DNA from: Actinomadura physcomitrii
Lineage (GTDB): Bacteria > Actinomycetota > Actinomycetes > Streptosporangiales > Streptosporangiaceae
Length of the DNA: 64,000 nt
Direction: 5' to 3'
Assembly (NCBI RefSeq): GCF_008923205.2
Contig: NZ_WBMS02000017.1
Location: 124,001-188,000 of the forward strand
Shown: piece after piece, positions 40,657-50,399 of the stretch
How the letters are laid out: every line of letters begins with the position of its first letter
Numbering within the stretch: position 1 is the first letter of the stretch
Program-made: the position numbers and the translations under genes
The notes under the pieces: model-generated
The model's input: the letters and a program-made list of their open reading frames with translations, nothing else
Database searches by the model: none
What the model was told of the DNA's origin: nothing

Positions 40657-41139
40657 TGATCGCCAGGTCAGGCCTGTCTCGAACTCGAGTGATCTAGGAC
40701 ACACGGACCGCCGTACGGTGCGGTCGGTGTGATGTGCGCCGCCGTTGCGGCGGCTGCCGGTAAGGGCTCGCGGGACCGGCCGCCTTTTGATCATTTTACC
40801 TTTTCGGGTTCGGGGAGCGGGTCGGGAAACTCCTGTGCCGCAAGGGTTTCCGGGCGTTCGGAGAAAGATCGGGAAGGCGTGGCCGCGGGCCGCCGTTGCA
40901 GGCGGGTCGGAAGGGCGTCGAGCAGGCAAAAGATCCTTTTGTGGCTGTTTTGCTTTTCCGTCGGGTGTTGGTACCTTCTTGCACGAATCACGCAGCGCGT
41001 TCCATGCGTTGCACGCCGGCCGCTTCCATGCGCGGCCGTGGGTCGCTGAGCGGAATCCGCACGCGACGCGCGCCACACGATGCGCGCCCCCTCGAGATCA
41101 GTCGCTGAGATACATCCGAATATCCGGCACCGCGTCCCG
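40657..41139. other. Gap between phosphatase and riboswitch; no gene seen
   Basis: About 480 bp with several A/T-rich islands (TTTTGATCATTTTACCTTTT near 40785, AAAAGATCCTTTT near 40928) in an otherwise GC-rich setting. Frames through it have shadow-like composition. It should contain the promoter of the riboswitch-controlled wall hydrolase; no convincing -35/-10 pair was fixed. Confidence 0.4.
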
Positions 41140-41275
41140 CGGTGCGAGGCCGAGTCCGTCCAGGTCCACCCGACCGGACGGAGCCGGGGACCCAAGGTTC
41201 CAGGGGTGAATCGGCGCGTCCGCGCGCCGTAGGGCTCTTCCATGCCCGAATCCGTCAGCTAACCCGGTAGGCGTC
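41140..41275 (+). promoter_or_regulatory. ydaO/yuaA-type c-di-AMP riboswitch
   Basis: The leader of the CHAP-domain gene carries the conserved ydaO blocks in order: GGAGCCGGGGACCCAAGG, CAGGGGTGAATCGG, GTAGGGCTCTTCC, and CCCGAATCCGTCAGCTAACC followed by CGGTAGGCG. These match the actinobacterial form that precedes wall-hydrolase genes such as rpfA. In that class c-di-AMP binding turns expression off. The 5' boundary is approximate. Confidence 0.9.
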
Positions 41276-41299
41276 ATGGGAGACAAGGAGATTCCCTGC

Positions 41300-42085
41300 A
41301 TGACCGGTCGTTTCGATCGTCTTACCAAGAGCATTGCCCCCCGACTGAGCGCGCTGCGCCTCACCGGCGCCGCCCCCCGCGCCGCGCTCGCCCGCATGAG
41401 CCCCGAGGACCGGGCCGTGGGCGTCGCCGTGGCGGGTGTGATGGCCGGGGCGGTCGGACTCGCGATCTTCACCCCGCTCACCGGGGACACCGCGTCCGCC
41501 GAGACCCCCGCGCAGGCCGCCGCCGTTCAGCGCCACGAGGGCGCGGCGTCCGAGCACACCTCCCGCAAGGCGGCCCGGTCCGCGTCCCGCACGGTCGCCG
41601 CGTCCACCGTGATCAAGCTGGCGAAGTCGCAGCTCGGCGAGGGCGAGAACCGCGACGGCTCGACCAAGTACGCGGACTGGTACGCCTCCACCCGGCACGC
41701 CGCGGTGACCGCCCGGCGCGACGGCGGGACCGTCGGCGACTACCGGGGCGCCGAGTGGTGCGACATGTTCGTGTCGTGGCTCAGCGCGCAGACGGGCGTG
41801 AAGAACATGGGCTGGGACGCCTACACCGTCCAGCACGCCCAGTGGTTCGAGAAGGGCCACCGCTGGGGCGACACCGCCAAGCCCGGCGCCGTCGTGTTCT
41901 TCGACTGGCAGAACGGGTCCCGCGGCGGGATCGACGACATCGACCACGTCGGCCTCGTCGTCAAGGACAACGGCAACGGAACGATCACCACGATCGAGGG
42001 CAACACCGACAATGCCGTCAAGGAGAAGATCCGCGACAAGTCCGAAGTCGTGGGATACGGATACCCGGACTACGCCAAGTCCTGA
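41300..42085 (+). CDS. Exported CHAP-domain peptidoglycan hydrolase
   Basis: The start at ATG 41300 has AAGGAG upstream. The 261-aa product has a basic N-terminus and a hydrophobic export segment (about residues 45-65; AVGVAVAGVMAGAVGLAIF), then a linker. The CHAP domain (about 105-255) has Cys in GAEWCDMFVSWL, His in DHVGLVV and a closing IEGNTDN. It probably cleaves peptidoglycan for growth or division. Control by the c-di-AMP riboswitch immediately upstream fits this family. Confidence 0.85.
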   Translation: MTGRFDRLTKSIAPRLSALRLTGAAPRAALARMSPEDRAVGVAVAGVMAGAVGLAIFTPLTGDTASAETPAQAAAVQRHEGAASEHTSRKAARSASRTVAASTVIKLAKSQLGEGENRDGSTKYADWYASTRHAAVTARRDGGTVGDYRGAEWCDMFVSWLSAQTGVKNMGWDAYTVQHAQWFEKGHRWGDTAKPGAVVFFDWQNGSRGGIDDIDHVGLVVKDNGNGTITTIEGNTDNAVKEKIRDKSEVVGYGYPDYAKS

Positions 42086-42127
42086 TCATCCGGTCCCGCT
42101 CGACAATGATCAATTGCTGCGGATGGG

Positions 42128-42156
42128 AGGCGCCCGGTCACAGATCGGGCGCCTTC
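42128..42156 (+). terminator. Hairpin terminator after the CHAP gene
   Basis: AGGCGCCCG (42128-42136) pairs perfectly with CGGGCGCCT (42146-42154) around a 9-base loop, followed by a short T. It is a strong GC-rich stem of the type used by actinomycetes. Confidence 0.7.
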
Positions 42157-42289
42157 GGCGTTCCAGGGTGGTCTGCCGCGACCTTTCGGGTAATGCTAAG
42201 CATTGACAGCTTTTGATCTGGGTTGGCCCTTGCCGCCTCCTTGATGGAAAGGAATCCCTGGCACGCCGGAGTAGCGGAAGGGGATGCCC

Positions 42290-45187
42290 ATGCGGGTGCG
42301 CCCGGATGTGAGCGTGGTGGTGATCGCCTACAACGACGCCGCCCGGCTGCCGCGGGCGGTCGCCTCGTCGCTGGCGCAGTCGCTGGGCGGTGTCGAGACC
42401 CTGATCGTCGACGACGCGAGCACCGACGGCACCGGCGAGGCCGCCGACCGGCTCGCCGCGGCGCATCCCGGCCGGGTCCGCGCGGTGCACCTGCCGGTCA
42501 ACTCCGGAGGCTGCGGCCGGCCGCGCAACGTCGGCGTCGAGCGGTCGGACGGCCGGTACGTGATGTTCCTCGACAGCGACGACCTGCTGGACCGGCACGC
42601 ATGCCTCAACCTGCTCTCCGCCGCGCAGGAGACCGGAGCCGACCTGGTCTCCGGGCTCTGCGACCGGGTCTTCCTGGACCTGCCGAAGGGATCGAAGGGC
42701 CGGGTACGGCCCTGGTACCCGTGGCTTTACCGGCGCAGTGCCGTGTACGGGTCGCTGGAGGAGAACCCGGACCTGCTCTACGACACCCTGTCGACGAACA
42801 AGCTCTACCGCCGGGGGTTCCTCGAGGACGGCGCGCTGCGCTTCGTCGAACGGCTGCACTACGAGGACCTGCTGTTCAGCGCGGAGGCGTACACGGCCGC
42901 CGCGCGCACGGCCCTGATCCCGCACCGGGTCTACCACTGGCTCGTGCGGGAGGGGCAGCCGAGGCCGTCGATCTCCAACCGCCGGGACGAGCTCGCCAAC
43001 TTCGCCGACCGGCTGGAGATCCACCGGCGCATCGACATGCTGTTCGAGCTGCGCGGCGCGGACGTGCTGAAGCGCGCGAAGGACGCCAAGTTCGTCAACC
43101 ACGACCTGCTGCTGTACCTGCGCGAGCTGCGGGACCGCGACCCGGTGCACCGGGCCCGCGTCCTGGACCTGGCGGCCGGCTACCTGGCCGGGCTGGACCC
43201 CGTCGTGTTCGAGACGGCGAACCCGCTGGCCGCGATCGCCGCCTTCCTGGTCAGGGAGGGCGACCGGGACGGGGCGCTGGCCGCGGCCGACTACCTGCCG
43301 GGCGGGCGGTCGGACCTGCGGGCCCGCCTGACGGAGCGGGACGGCCGGATCTACTGGGGCGGGGGACCGCCGCGCGGGGACCTCGGCCGCCGCGTCCTGG
43401 ACGTCACCGACTTCGGCTTCCACGTGCGCCCGCTCGAGGAGCTGCGGCCCGCCGCCGTCGTGACCCGGCTGGAGGTGCGCGGCGGCCGGGCGCGCATGGC
43501 CGGGCACGTGCTGAACCCGCTGGACCGGATCCCGCGCGGCGCGGCGCTGGCGGCGTCGCTGGAGTTCGGCGACCGGCGGCGCGGCGCCCGCCGGGCCCGG
43601 GTGCCCGCCGAGATCGTCCACGAGGGCGGCCGGCTGGCCTGGCGCGCCGAGTTCGACCCGCGGGCCCGCGTCCGGCCGATCGGGTTCGTCGACCCGGTGT
43701 GGGACGTCCGGCTCCGGGTGACGGCGGACGGCGAGGAGGTGGTCACCCGGCCCGGCGAGCCGGCCGGAGCTGGCGCCCCGGGCGGCCCGGACCTGCGCGG
43801 CGTCGAGCTGCCCGTCCGGCCTCGCCTGACGCGCCTCGCGGGCGACGTCCTCCGCTCGTACGTGACGGAGGGTGGGCACCTTGCGTTCGCCCTCGCGACC
43901 GGGGACCCGCGGACGCGGCGCGCCGCCGCCGCGGTCGTGCGGGTCGCGGGCAGCCCGCCGGCGCGGGCGGGCTGGCGGCGTGCGCGGCGATTGGAGCGAT
44001 CCATGCGCCGCACGCTGGCGTCGAGCAGGACGAAGGCGGCGGTGTTCAACCGGATCCTGACAAGGCTGCCCGTCCGCCGGGGCCTGGCGGTGTTCGAGAG
44101 CCATCTCGGGCTGCACTACTCCGACAACCCGAAGTACATCTACCGGGAGCTGCGCCGCTCGGGCCGCCCGGTCGAGGCGGTGTGGTCGTACGCGTCGTCG
44201 GCGAAGGGCTTCCCGTCCGACGCCAGGCTGGTGAGGCGGGGCTCGTGGCGCTACCACCTCGCGCTCGCGCGGGCCGAGTTCTGGATCGACAACCAGGGCT
44301 ATCCGGAGGGCCTGCGCAAGCGCCCCGAGACCATTTACGTCCAGACCTGGCACGGTTCGGCGTACAAGCCGATGGGGCTGGACCAGCCGCGGATGAAGAG
44401 CGGGCCCGCGTCCGACCGGGCCCGGCTCGCGCGGATGGTGGACCGCTTCGACTGCTTCCTCGTCCGCTCCGGGCACGACGCGGAGACCCTCGCCAAGGGG
44501 CTCGGCGTCCGGGCGGAGCTGCTGCCGGCCGGGTACCCGCGCAACGACCCGCTGGTCAACGGCGTGGGCGGCGACCCCGAACTGGCCGCCGAGCTCGCCG
44601 CGCTGCGCCGCTCGCTCCGGCTGGACGGCGAACGCCGCACCGTCCTCTACGCGCCGACCTTCAGAACCGGGCCGACGGGAAGGCCGGCCAAGGTGATGGA
44701 GCCGCCGGTGGACCCGGCGCGGTTCGCCCGCGAGCTCGGGGACGAGATCGTCCTGCTCGTCCGCCCGCACTACCTGTGCCGGGCGAACCTCCCGCCGTCG
44801 GCGGCGCGGACGATGCAGGACGTCGGCGACGTCGCGGACGTGACCCTGCTGCTCCTGCTCGCCGACGCGCTCGTCACCGACCACTCGTCGATCATGTTCG
44901 ACTTCGCGCTGCTGGACCGGCCGATCGTGCTGCACCTGCCGGCGGACCGCGAGCACGAGACCGGCTACTTCGACCTGGAAGAGCACGCGCCCGGCCCGGT
45001 CACCCGGACCGAGGACGAGCTGATCGCCGCCCTCGCGGACCTGGACGCCGCCGGGTCCGCGCACGCGGCGCGGCGCCGCGCGTTCGCCGAGCGGTTCGGC
45101 GAGCACGACCGCGGTACCGCCGCGCGCACCGTCGTGGACCGTTACTTCGGAGAGAGGAGCGCCCATGGTTCCCAACGGAACCGCTGA
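42290..45187 (+). CDS. Bifunctional wall-polymer synthase: GT2 glycosyltransferase fused to TagB/TagF-type glycerophosphotransferase
   Basis: The start could be ATG 42284 or 42290; GGAAGGGG is better spaced for 42290. The product is about 965 aa. Residues 1-240 are a GT2 domain (VSVVVIAYNDAARLPRAVAS, VDDASTDGTGEAADRLA, FLDSDDLLDRHACLNLL). A linker or beta-rich region follows to about 580. The C-terminal third is a CDP-glycerol:poly(glycerophosphate) transferase-like domain (IYVQTWHGSAYKPMG, LLPAGYPRNDPLV, VLLVRPHYLC, VTDHSSIMFDFALLDRPIV). Such proteins build teichoic-acid-like polymers at the membrane. The stop overlaps the next glycosyltransferase by 23 bp. Confidence 0.85.
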   Translation: MRVRPDVSVVVIAYNDAARLPRAVASSLAQSLGGVETLIVDDASTDGTGEAADRLAAAHPGRVRAVHLPVNSGGCGRPRNVGVERSDGRYVMFLDSDDLLDRHACLNLLSAAQETGADLVSGLCDRVFLDLPKGSKGRVRPWYPWLYRRSAVYGSLEENPDLLYDTLSTNKLYRRGFLEDGALRFVERLHYEDLLFSAEAYTAAARTALIPHRVYHWLVREGQPRPSISNRRDELANFADRLEIHRRIDMLFELRGADVLKRAKDAKFVNHDLLLYLRELRDRDPVHRARVLDLAAGYLAGLDPVVFETANPLAAIAAFLVREGDRDGALAAADYLPGGRSDLRARLTERDGRIYWGGGPPRGDLGRRVLDVTDFGFHVRPLEELRPAAVVTRLEVRGGRARMAGHVLNPLDRIPRGAALAASLEFGDRRRGARRARVPAEIVHEGGRLAWRAEFDPRARVRPIGFVDPVWDVRLRVTADGEEVVTRPGEPAGAGAPGGPDLRGVELPVRPRLTRLAGDVLRSYVTEGGHLAFALATGDPRTRRAAAAVVRVAGSPPARAGWRRARRLERSMRRTLASSRTKAAVFNRILTRLPVRRGLAVFESHLGLHYSDNPKYIYRELRRSGRPVEAVWSYASSAKGFPSDARLVRRGSWRYHLALARAEFWIDNQGYPEGLRKRPETIYVQTWHGSAYKPMGLDQPRMKSGPASDRARLARMVDRFDCFLVRSGHDAETLAKGLGVRAELLPAGYPRNDPLVNGVGGDPELAAELAALRRSLRLDGERRTVLYAPTFRTGPTGRPAKVMEPPVDPARFARELGDEIVLLVRPHYLCRANLPPSAARTMQDVGDVADVTLLLLLADALVTDHSSIMFDFALLDRPIVLHLPADREHETGYFDLEEHAPGPVTRTEDELIAALADLDAAGSAHAARRRAFAERFGEHDRGTAARTVVDRYFGERSAHGSQRNR

Positions 45188-46469
45188 GCACGCACCGCGC
45201 GATGTCTTCATCGTCTGCAACAACGTCGACGAGATGGGGGGCCTGCAGCGCTGGGCGCACCACATGGCGCGGATGCTGGCCGAGCGCGGCGACCGCGTCA
45301 CCCTCGTCGGGATCGTCCGCGGACCGGCCCCGCACCACCACGGCCACGACGGCTCCTACCGGGTGGAGGTCCTGCACGACACGTGGCGCCCGCCGGTGCT
45401 GGAGTGGCGCCCCGAGCGGCTGCGGGACCGGATGAACGCGGCGGCGCGCGGGCGCGACGCGTGGCGGTCGGCCGTGCAGCGGCGCGGCGCCGCGCGGCTG
45501 ACCCGGTTGTTCGCCGCGGCCCGTCCGGGCGCCGTGGTGATCGTGCCGCAGGTGTGGGCGATGGAGTGGGTCCGCCGGGCCGGCACCGCGGGGCTGCGGG
45601 TGATCGGCATGAGCCACGAGTCGTACGAGGCGAGCCGCAGGTCGTCCCGGTACCAGCGGGTGAAGCGGCATTTCGCGCACGCCGACCGGTTCCTCGCGCT
45701 GACCCCGGAGGACGCGGACGCGTGGGCGAGGGACGGCATGACGAACGCCGACCACATCCCGAACGCGCTGCACGTCACCCCGGCCGTCTACCCGACGCTC
45801 AACCTGCCCGCGGTCGCCTGCGTGGGGCGCCTGTCCTACGAGAAGGGCGTGGACCTGCTGCTGGAGGCGTGGGAGCGGGTGCACGAGCGGCATCCGGACT
45901 GGCGGCTGCACATCTACGGCACCGGGCCGGACGAGGACGCGCTGCGCGAGCGGGCGGCCGCCGCCGGGCCGGCCGGATCGGTCGAGTTCCGGGGCGTCGT
46001 CGCCGACGTCGAGGAGGCGATGGTCGAGGCGTCGGTGTTCGTGCTGCCGTCCCGCGCGGAGGGGGTGCCGATGTCGGTGCTGGAGGCGATGGCGTACGGG
46101 CTGCCGACGGTGGCGTTCGACTGCGCGCCGGGCGTGCGGATGCTGCTCGGCGAGCGGGGCGAGGAGACGGGCGGGCTGCTCGTGCGGCCGGGGGACACCG
46201 CCGCGTTCGCCGAGGCGCTGGAACGGCTGATCGAGGATCCGGAGCTGTGCTGCCGGCTCGGCGCGGAGGCCCGCGCGTCGGTGCAGCGCTTCCGGCCGGA
46301 GACGGTGCTGGCCCGCTGGGACCGGCTGTTCGACCTGCTGCACCGCGATCTCCCGGCGGTGCGCGAGCGCGCCGCCGAGGAGCGGTCCGCGGTGCCGGCG
46401 CCGGAGCGCGTGTCGCCGGCCGTGCAGGCGGGCGAGGTGGGACCGGCTCTGGAGGCCGATTCTTTCTAA
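45165..46469 (+). CDS. GT4-family glycosyltransferase
   Basis: A 434-aa GT-B fold enzyme. The N-terminal domain (FIVCNNVDEMGGLQRWAHHMA) binds the acceptor. The C-terminal nucleotide-sugar domain has VGRLSYEKGVDLLLEAW, IYGTGPDEDALRER and the E-x7-E-like motif in PSRAEGVPMSVLEAMAYGLP. It overlaps the teichoic-acid-type synthase gene, so the two probably act on the same surface polymer. The last 30 residues are low-complexity and acidic. Confidence 0.85.
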   Translation: MVPNGTAEHAPRDVFIVCNNVDEMGGLQRWAHHMARMLAERGDRVTLVGIVRGPAPHHHGHDGSYRVEVLHDTWRPPVLEWRPERLRDRMNAAARGRDAWRSAVQRRGAARLTRLFAAARPGAVVIVPQVWAMEWVRRAGTAGLRVIGMSHESYEASRRSSRYQRVKRHFAHADRFLALTPEDADAWARDGMTNADHIPNALHVTPAVYPTLNLPAVACVGRLSYEKGVDLLLEAWERVHERHPDWRLHIYGTGPDEDALRERAAAAGPAGSVEFRGVVADVEEAMVEASVFVLPSRAEGVPMSVLEAMAYGLPTVAFDCAPGVRMLLGERGEETGGLLVRPGDTAAFAEALERLIEDPELCCRLGAEARASVQRFRPETVLARWDRLFDLLHRDLPAVRERAAEERSAVPAPERVSPAVQAGEVGPALEADSF

Positions 46470-46483
46470 CAACTGTTTGGTAG
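46466..46483. promoter_or_regulatory. Candidate TetR/KstR2-type operator at the fadE30 promoter
   Basis: The imperfect palindrome CTAACAACTGTTTGGTAG (6 of 9 pairs) lies just before the fadE30 start. TAGAGT (46481-46486) overlaps its end and would make a leaderless transcript starting near the GTG at 46494. The kstR2 gene is two genes downstream. The site does not obviously match the published mycobacterial KstR2 motif, so assignment is tentative. Confidence 0.4.
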
Positions 46484-46493
46484 AGTGCCGGGC

Positions 46494-47671
<1,178 letters not shown>

Positions 47672-47675
<4 letters not shown>

Positions 47676-48451
47676 CGCCGCCCCCCTACGTCCCCGGGCA
47701 CGGCCTGCTCAAGGACCGCGCCGTCGTGATCACCGCCGCGGCCGGCGCCGGGATCGGCGGCGCCACCGCCCGCCGCTGCCTGGAGGAGGGCGCCCGCGTC
47801 CTGGTCTCCGACGCGCACGAGCGGCGCCTCGCCGCGTCCGCGGAGGAGCTGGAGAAGGAGTTCGGCGCCGACCGGGTCGCCTCCCTCGCCTGCGACGTCA
47901 CCGAGGAGGAGCAGGTCCGGGAGCTGTACGCGCTGGGCGTCGAGCGGTTCGGCCGGATCGACGTCGCCGTCAACAACGCCGGCCTCGGCGGCACCGCCGA
48001 CCTCGTCGACATGACCGACGACCAGTGGGGACGCGTCCTCGACATCACGCTGAACGGCACGATGCGCTGCACCCGCGCCGCCCTGCGCATCATGCGCGGC
48101 CAGGGCGCCGGCGTCATCGTCAACAACGCCTCGGTGATCGGCTGGCGCGCGCAGAAGGGCCAGTGCCACTACGCCGCCGCCAAGGCCGGCGTGATGGCCC
48201 TCACCCGCTGCTCCGCGCTGGAGGCCGCCGAGTTCGGCGTCCGGATCAACGCCGTCTCGCCGTCCCTCGCCATGCACCCCCACCTGGTCAAGGTGACCTC
48301 CGAGGAGCTGCTCGACGAGCTGACCCGGCGCGAGGCGTTCGGCCGCTACGCGGAGCCGTGGGAGGTGGCCAACGTTATCGTCTTCCTGGCCAGCGACTAC
48401 TCCTCGTACATGACCGGGGAGGTCGTCTCCGTCTCTTCACAGCACGCTTAG
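47672..48451 (+). CDS. ipdF: Short-chain dehydrogenase IpdF-like
   Basis: A 259-aa SDR coupled to fadE30 by ATGA. It has the Rossmann glycine motif VVITAAAGAGIGGATARR, NNAG in VAVNNAGLGG, catalytic Ser (NNASVIGWRAQKG), and Y-x-x-x-K in CHYAAAKAGVMALTRCSALE. The segment around the active site and the C-terminal ASDYSSYMTGEVVSVSSQH match mycobacterial IpdF (Rv3559c). IpdF acts on a hydroxylated HIP-CoA intermediate in steroid degradation. Confidence 0.8.
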
Positions 48452-48460
48452 GAACCGACC

Positions 48461-49078
48461 ATGAGTCCACGACGGCGCGACGCCGAGGGCACCGCCGCCG
48501 CACGCGCGGAACGGCGGGCCGAACTGCTCGCCACCGCCGCCGAGGTGTTCGCCTCGCAGGGGTACTCCGCCACCACCGTCCGGAAGGTGGCCGACGCCGC
48601 CGGCATCCTCGGCGGCAGCCTCTACTACCACTTCGACTCCAAGGAGGCGATGGCCGACGAGATCCTGTCGACCTTCCTGGACGAGATGTGGGCGGCCTAC
48701 GAGCGCGTCCTGGCGGCGGACCTCAGCGCCCGCGACACGATCGAGGCCATCGTCGTCGAGTCGTTCCGCTCGATCGACCGGCACCGGCCCGCCGTCGTGC
48801 TCTACCAGAACGAGTCCAAGCACCTCGCCACCAGCGAGCGCTTCCGCTACCTGCTCGAGTCGCAGCGCCGCTTCGAGACCATGTGGATGTCCCTGCTGGA
48901 CCGGGGCGTCGAGGAGGGCGCCTTCCGCGCCGACCTCGACCGGACGCTGATCTACCGCTTCATCCGCGACACCGTCTGGGTCGCGGCCAACTGGTACCAG
49001 CGCGGCGGGCGGCTGTCCGCCGACGACATCGCCAAGCAGTACCTCGCCATGGTCCTCGAAGGCATCCAGGCGAGCTAG
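48461..49078 (+). CDS. kstR2: TetR-family repressor KstR2
   Basis: A 205-aa regulator, 9 bp after ipdF. The N-terminal HTH reads LLATAAEVFASQGYSATTVRKVADAAG, then GSLYYHFDSKEAMADEIL. The C-terminal ligand-binding part includes IDRHRPAVVLYQNESKHLA, LLDRGVEEGAFRADLD and YRFIRDTVWVAANWYQRGG, which closely follow mycobacterial KstR2. KstR2 represses steroid C/D-ring genes and is released by HIP-CoA. It probably autoregulates this operon via a site near 46466. Confidence 0.85.
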   Translation: MSPRRRDAEGTAAARAERRAELLATAAEVFASQGYSATTVRKVADAAGILGGSLYYHFDSKEAMADEILSTFLDEMWAAYERVLAADLSARDTIEAIVVESFRSIDRHRPAVVLYQNESKHLATSERFRYLLESQRRFETMWMSLLDRGVEEGAFRADLDRTLIYRFIRDTVWVAANWYQRGGRLSADDIAKQYLAMVLEGIQAS

Positions 49079-49098
49079 CCCCGAAGGAGACACCCCCC

Positions 49099-50253
49099 AT
49101 GGCCGAGGCCTACATCGTCGAAGCGGTCCGCGCCCCCGTCGGCCGCAAGAAGGGCGGGCTCGCCGGCGTCCACCCCGCCGACCTCGGCGCGCACGTGCTG
49201 AAGGCGCTGATGGACCGCGCGAAGGTCGACCCCGCCGCCGTCGAGGACGTGGTGTTCGGCAACGTCGACAGCGTCGGCCCGCAGGCCGGCGACATCGCCC
49301 GCACCTGCTGGCTCGCCGCCGGGCTGCCCGAGGAGGTCCCCGGCGTCACCGTCGACCGGCAGTGCGGCTCCTCCCAGCAGGCCGTGCACTTCGCCGCGCA
49401 GGCCGTCCTCGCCGGGACGTCCGATCTGGTCGTCGCGGGCGGCGTGCAGAACATGTCGCAGATCCCGATCTCGTACGCGATGACCGCCGCCGAGCCGCTC
49501 GGTTTCACCGAGGGCCCGTTCGCCGGCTCCAAGGGCTGGACCGCACGGTACGGCGACGCCGAGGTGTCGCAGTTCAACGGCGCCGAGATGATCGCCCGCG
49601 ACTGGGACATCTCCCGCGAGGAGATGGAGGAGTTCGCCTACGAGTCGCACCAGCGGGCCATCCGCGCGATCGACGAGGGCCGGTTCGAGCGGGAGATCGT
49701 CCCGCTGGAGGGCGTCACCGCCGACGAGGGCCCCCGCCGCGACACCACCCGGGAGAAGATGGCCGGGCTGAAGACCCTGGTGGAGGGCGGCCGGCTCACC
49801 GCCGCGCTCGCCTCGCAGATCTCCGACGGCTCCGCCGCGCTGCTCATCGCGTCCGAGCAGGCCGTCAAGGACCACGGGCTCACCCCGCGCGCCCGCATCC
49901 ACCACATCTCCGCGCGCGGCGAGGACCCGATCCGGATGCTGTCCGCGCCGATCCCCGCCACCGCGCACGCGCTGAAGAAGACCGGCATGACGATCGGCGA
50001 CGTCGACGCCGTCGAGATCAACGAGGCGTTCGCGCCGGTCGTGCTCGCCTGGCTGAAGGAGACCGGCGCCGACCCGGCCAAGGTCAACCCGAACGGCGGC
50101 GCCATCGCCCTCGGCCACCCGCTCGGCGCCACCGGCGCCCGCCTGATGACCACGCTGCTGCACGAGCTGGAGCGCACCGGCGGCCGCTACGGCCTCCAGA
50201 CGATGTGCGAGGGCGGCGGCCAGGCCAACGTCACCATCATCGAAAGGGTGTGA
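49099..50253 (+). CDS. fadA6: Thiolase FadA6
   Basis: The start at ATG 49099 has GAAGGAGA upstream. The 384-aa thiolase has nucleophilic Cys in VTVDRQCGSSQQAV, His in AIALGHPLGATGARL and the second Cys in MCEGGGQANVTI. Segments such as AGGVQNMSQIPIS and IHHISARGEDPIRML match FadA6 (Rv3556c) of the KstR2 regulon, which performs a late thiolytic step of C/D-ring degradation. It lies 20 bp after kstR2, as in mycobacteria. Confidence 0.85.
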   Translation: MAEAYIVEAVRAPVGRKKGGLAGVHPADLGAHVLKALMDRAKVDPAAVEDVVFGNVDSVGPQAGDIARTCWLAAGLPEEVPGVTVDRQCGSSQQAVHFAAQAVLAGTSDLVVAGGVQNMSQIPISYAMTAAEPLGFTEGPFAGSKGWTARYGDAEVSQFNGAEMIARDWDISREEMEEFAYESHQRAIRAIDEGRFEREIVPLEGVTADEGPRRDTTREKMAGLKTLVEGGRLTAALASQISDGSAALLIASEQAVKDHGLTPRARIHHISARGEDPIRMLSAPIPATAHALKKTGMTIGDVDAVEINEAFAPVVLAWLKETGADPAKVNPNGGAIALGHPLGATGARLMTTLLHELERTGGRYGLQTMCEGGGQANVTIIERV

Positions 50254-50274
50254 TTCCCAGGGGGCTGTGTTTTC

Positions 50275-50294
50275 CCAGGGGGGCGACCCCCTGG
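50275..50294. terminator. Hairpin CCAGGGGG-GCGA-CCCCCTGG after fadA6
   Basis: A perfect 8-bp stem closed by a GCGA tetraloop, 20 bp after the fadA6 stop. It is followed by a run reading CGCTGCGCTCGCTGCACTCG. A similar arrangement occurs between glpF and glpK (56833-56854). It probably acts as a terminator or RNA-stabilising hairpin. Confidence 0.5.
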
Positions 50295-50399
50295 AACGCC
50301 CGCTGCGCTCGCTGCACTCGCTCCGCGTGCCTGCCCGTGAGGTGGCTGGGCGTCAACCTGCCGGAACTGAGCGTGCAGAACCCCCGATCGGAGGTCGTC

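Noticed and set aside
40729..41049. Frames in the gap before the riboswitch
   Set aside because: They have no ribosome-binding site and shadow-like composition, and they run into the riboswitch leader.
42110..45301. A 1063-codon minus-strand frame antisense to the GT2-TagF gene
   Set aside because: The composition is the Arg/Pro/Ala/Val mixture typical of antisense frames in GC-rich DNA. The plus-strand gene has clear domains.
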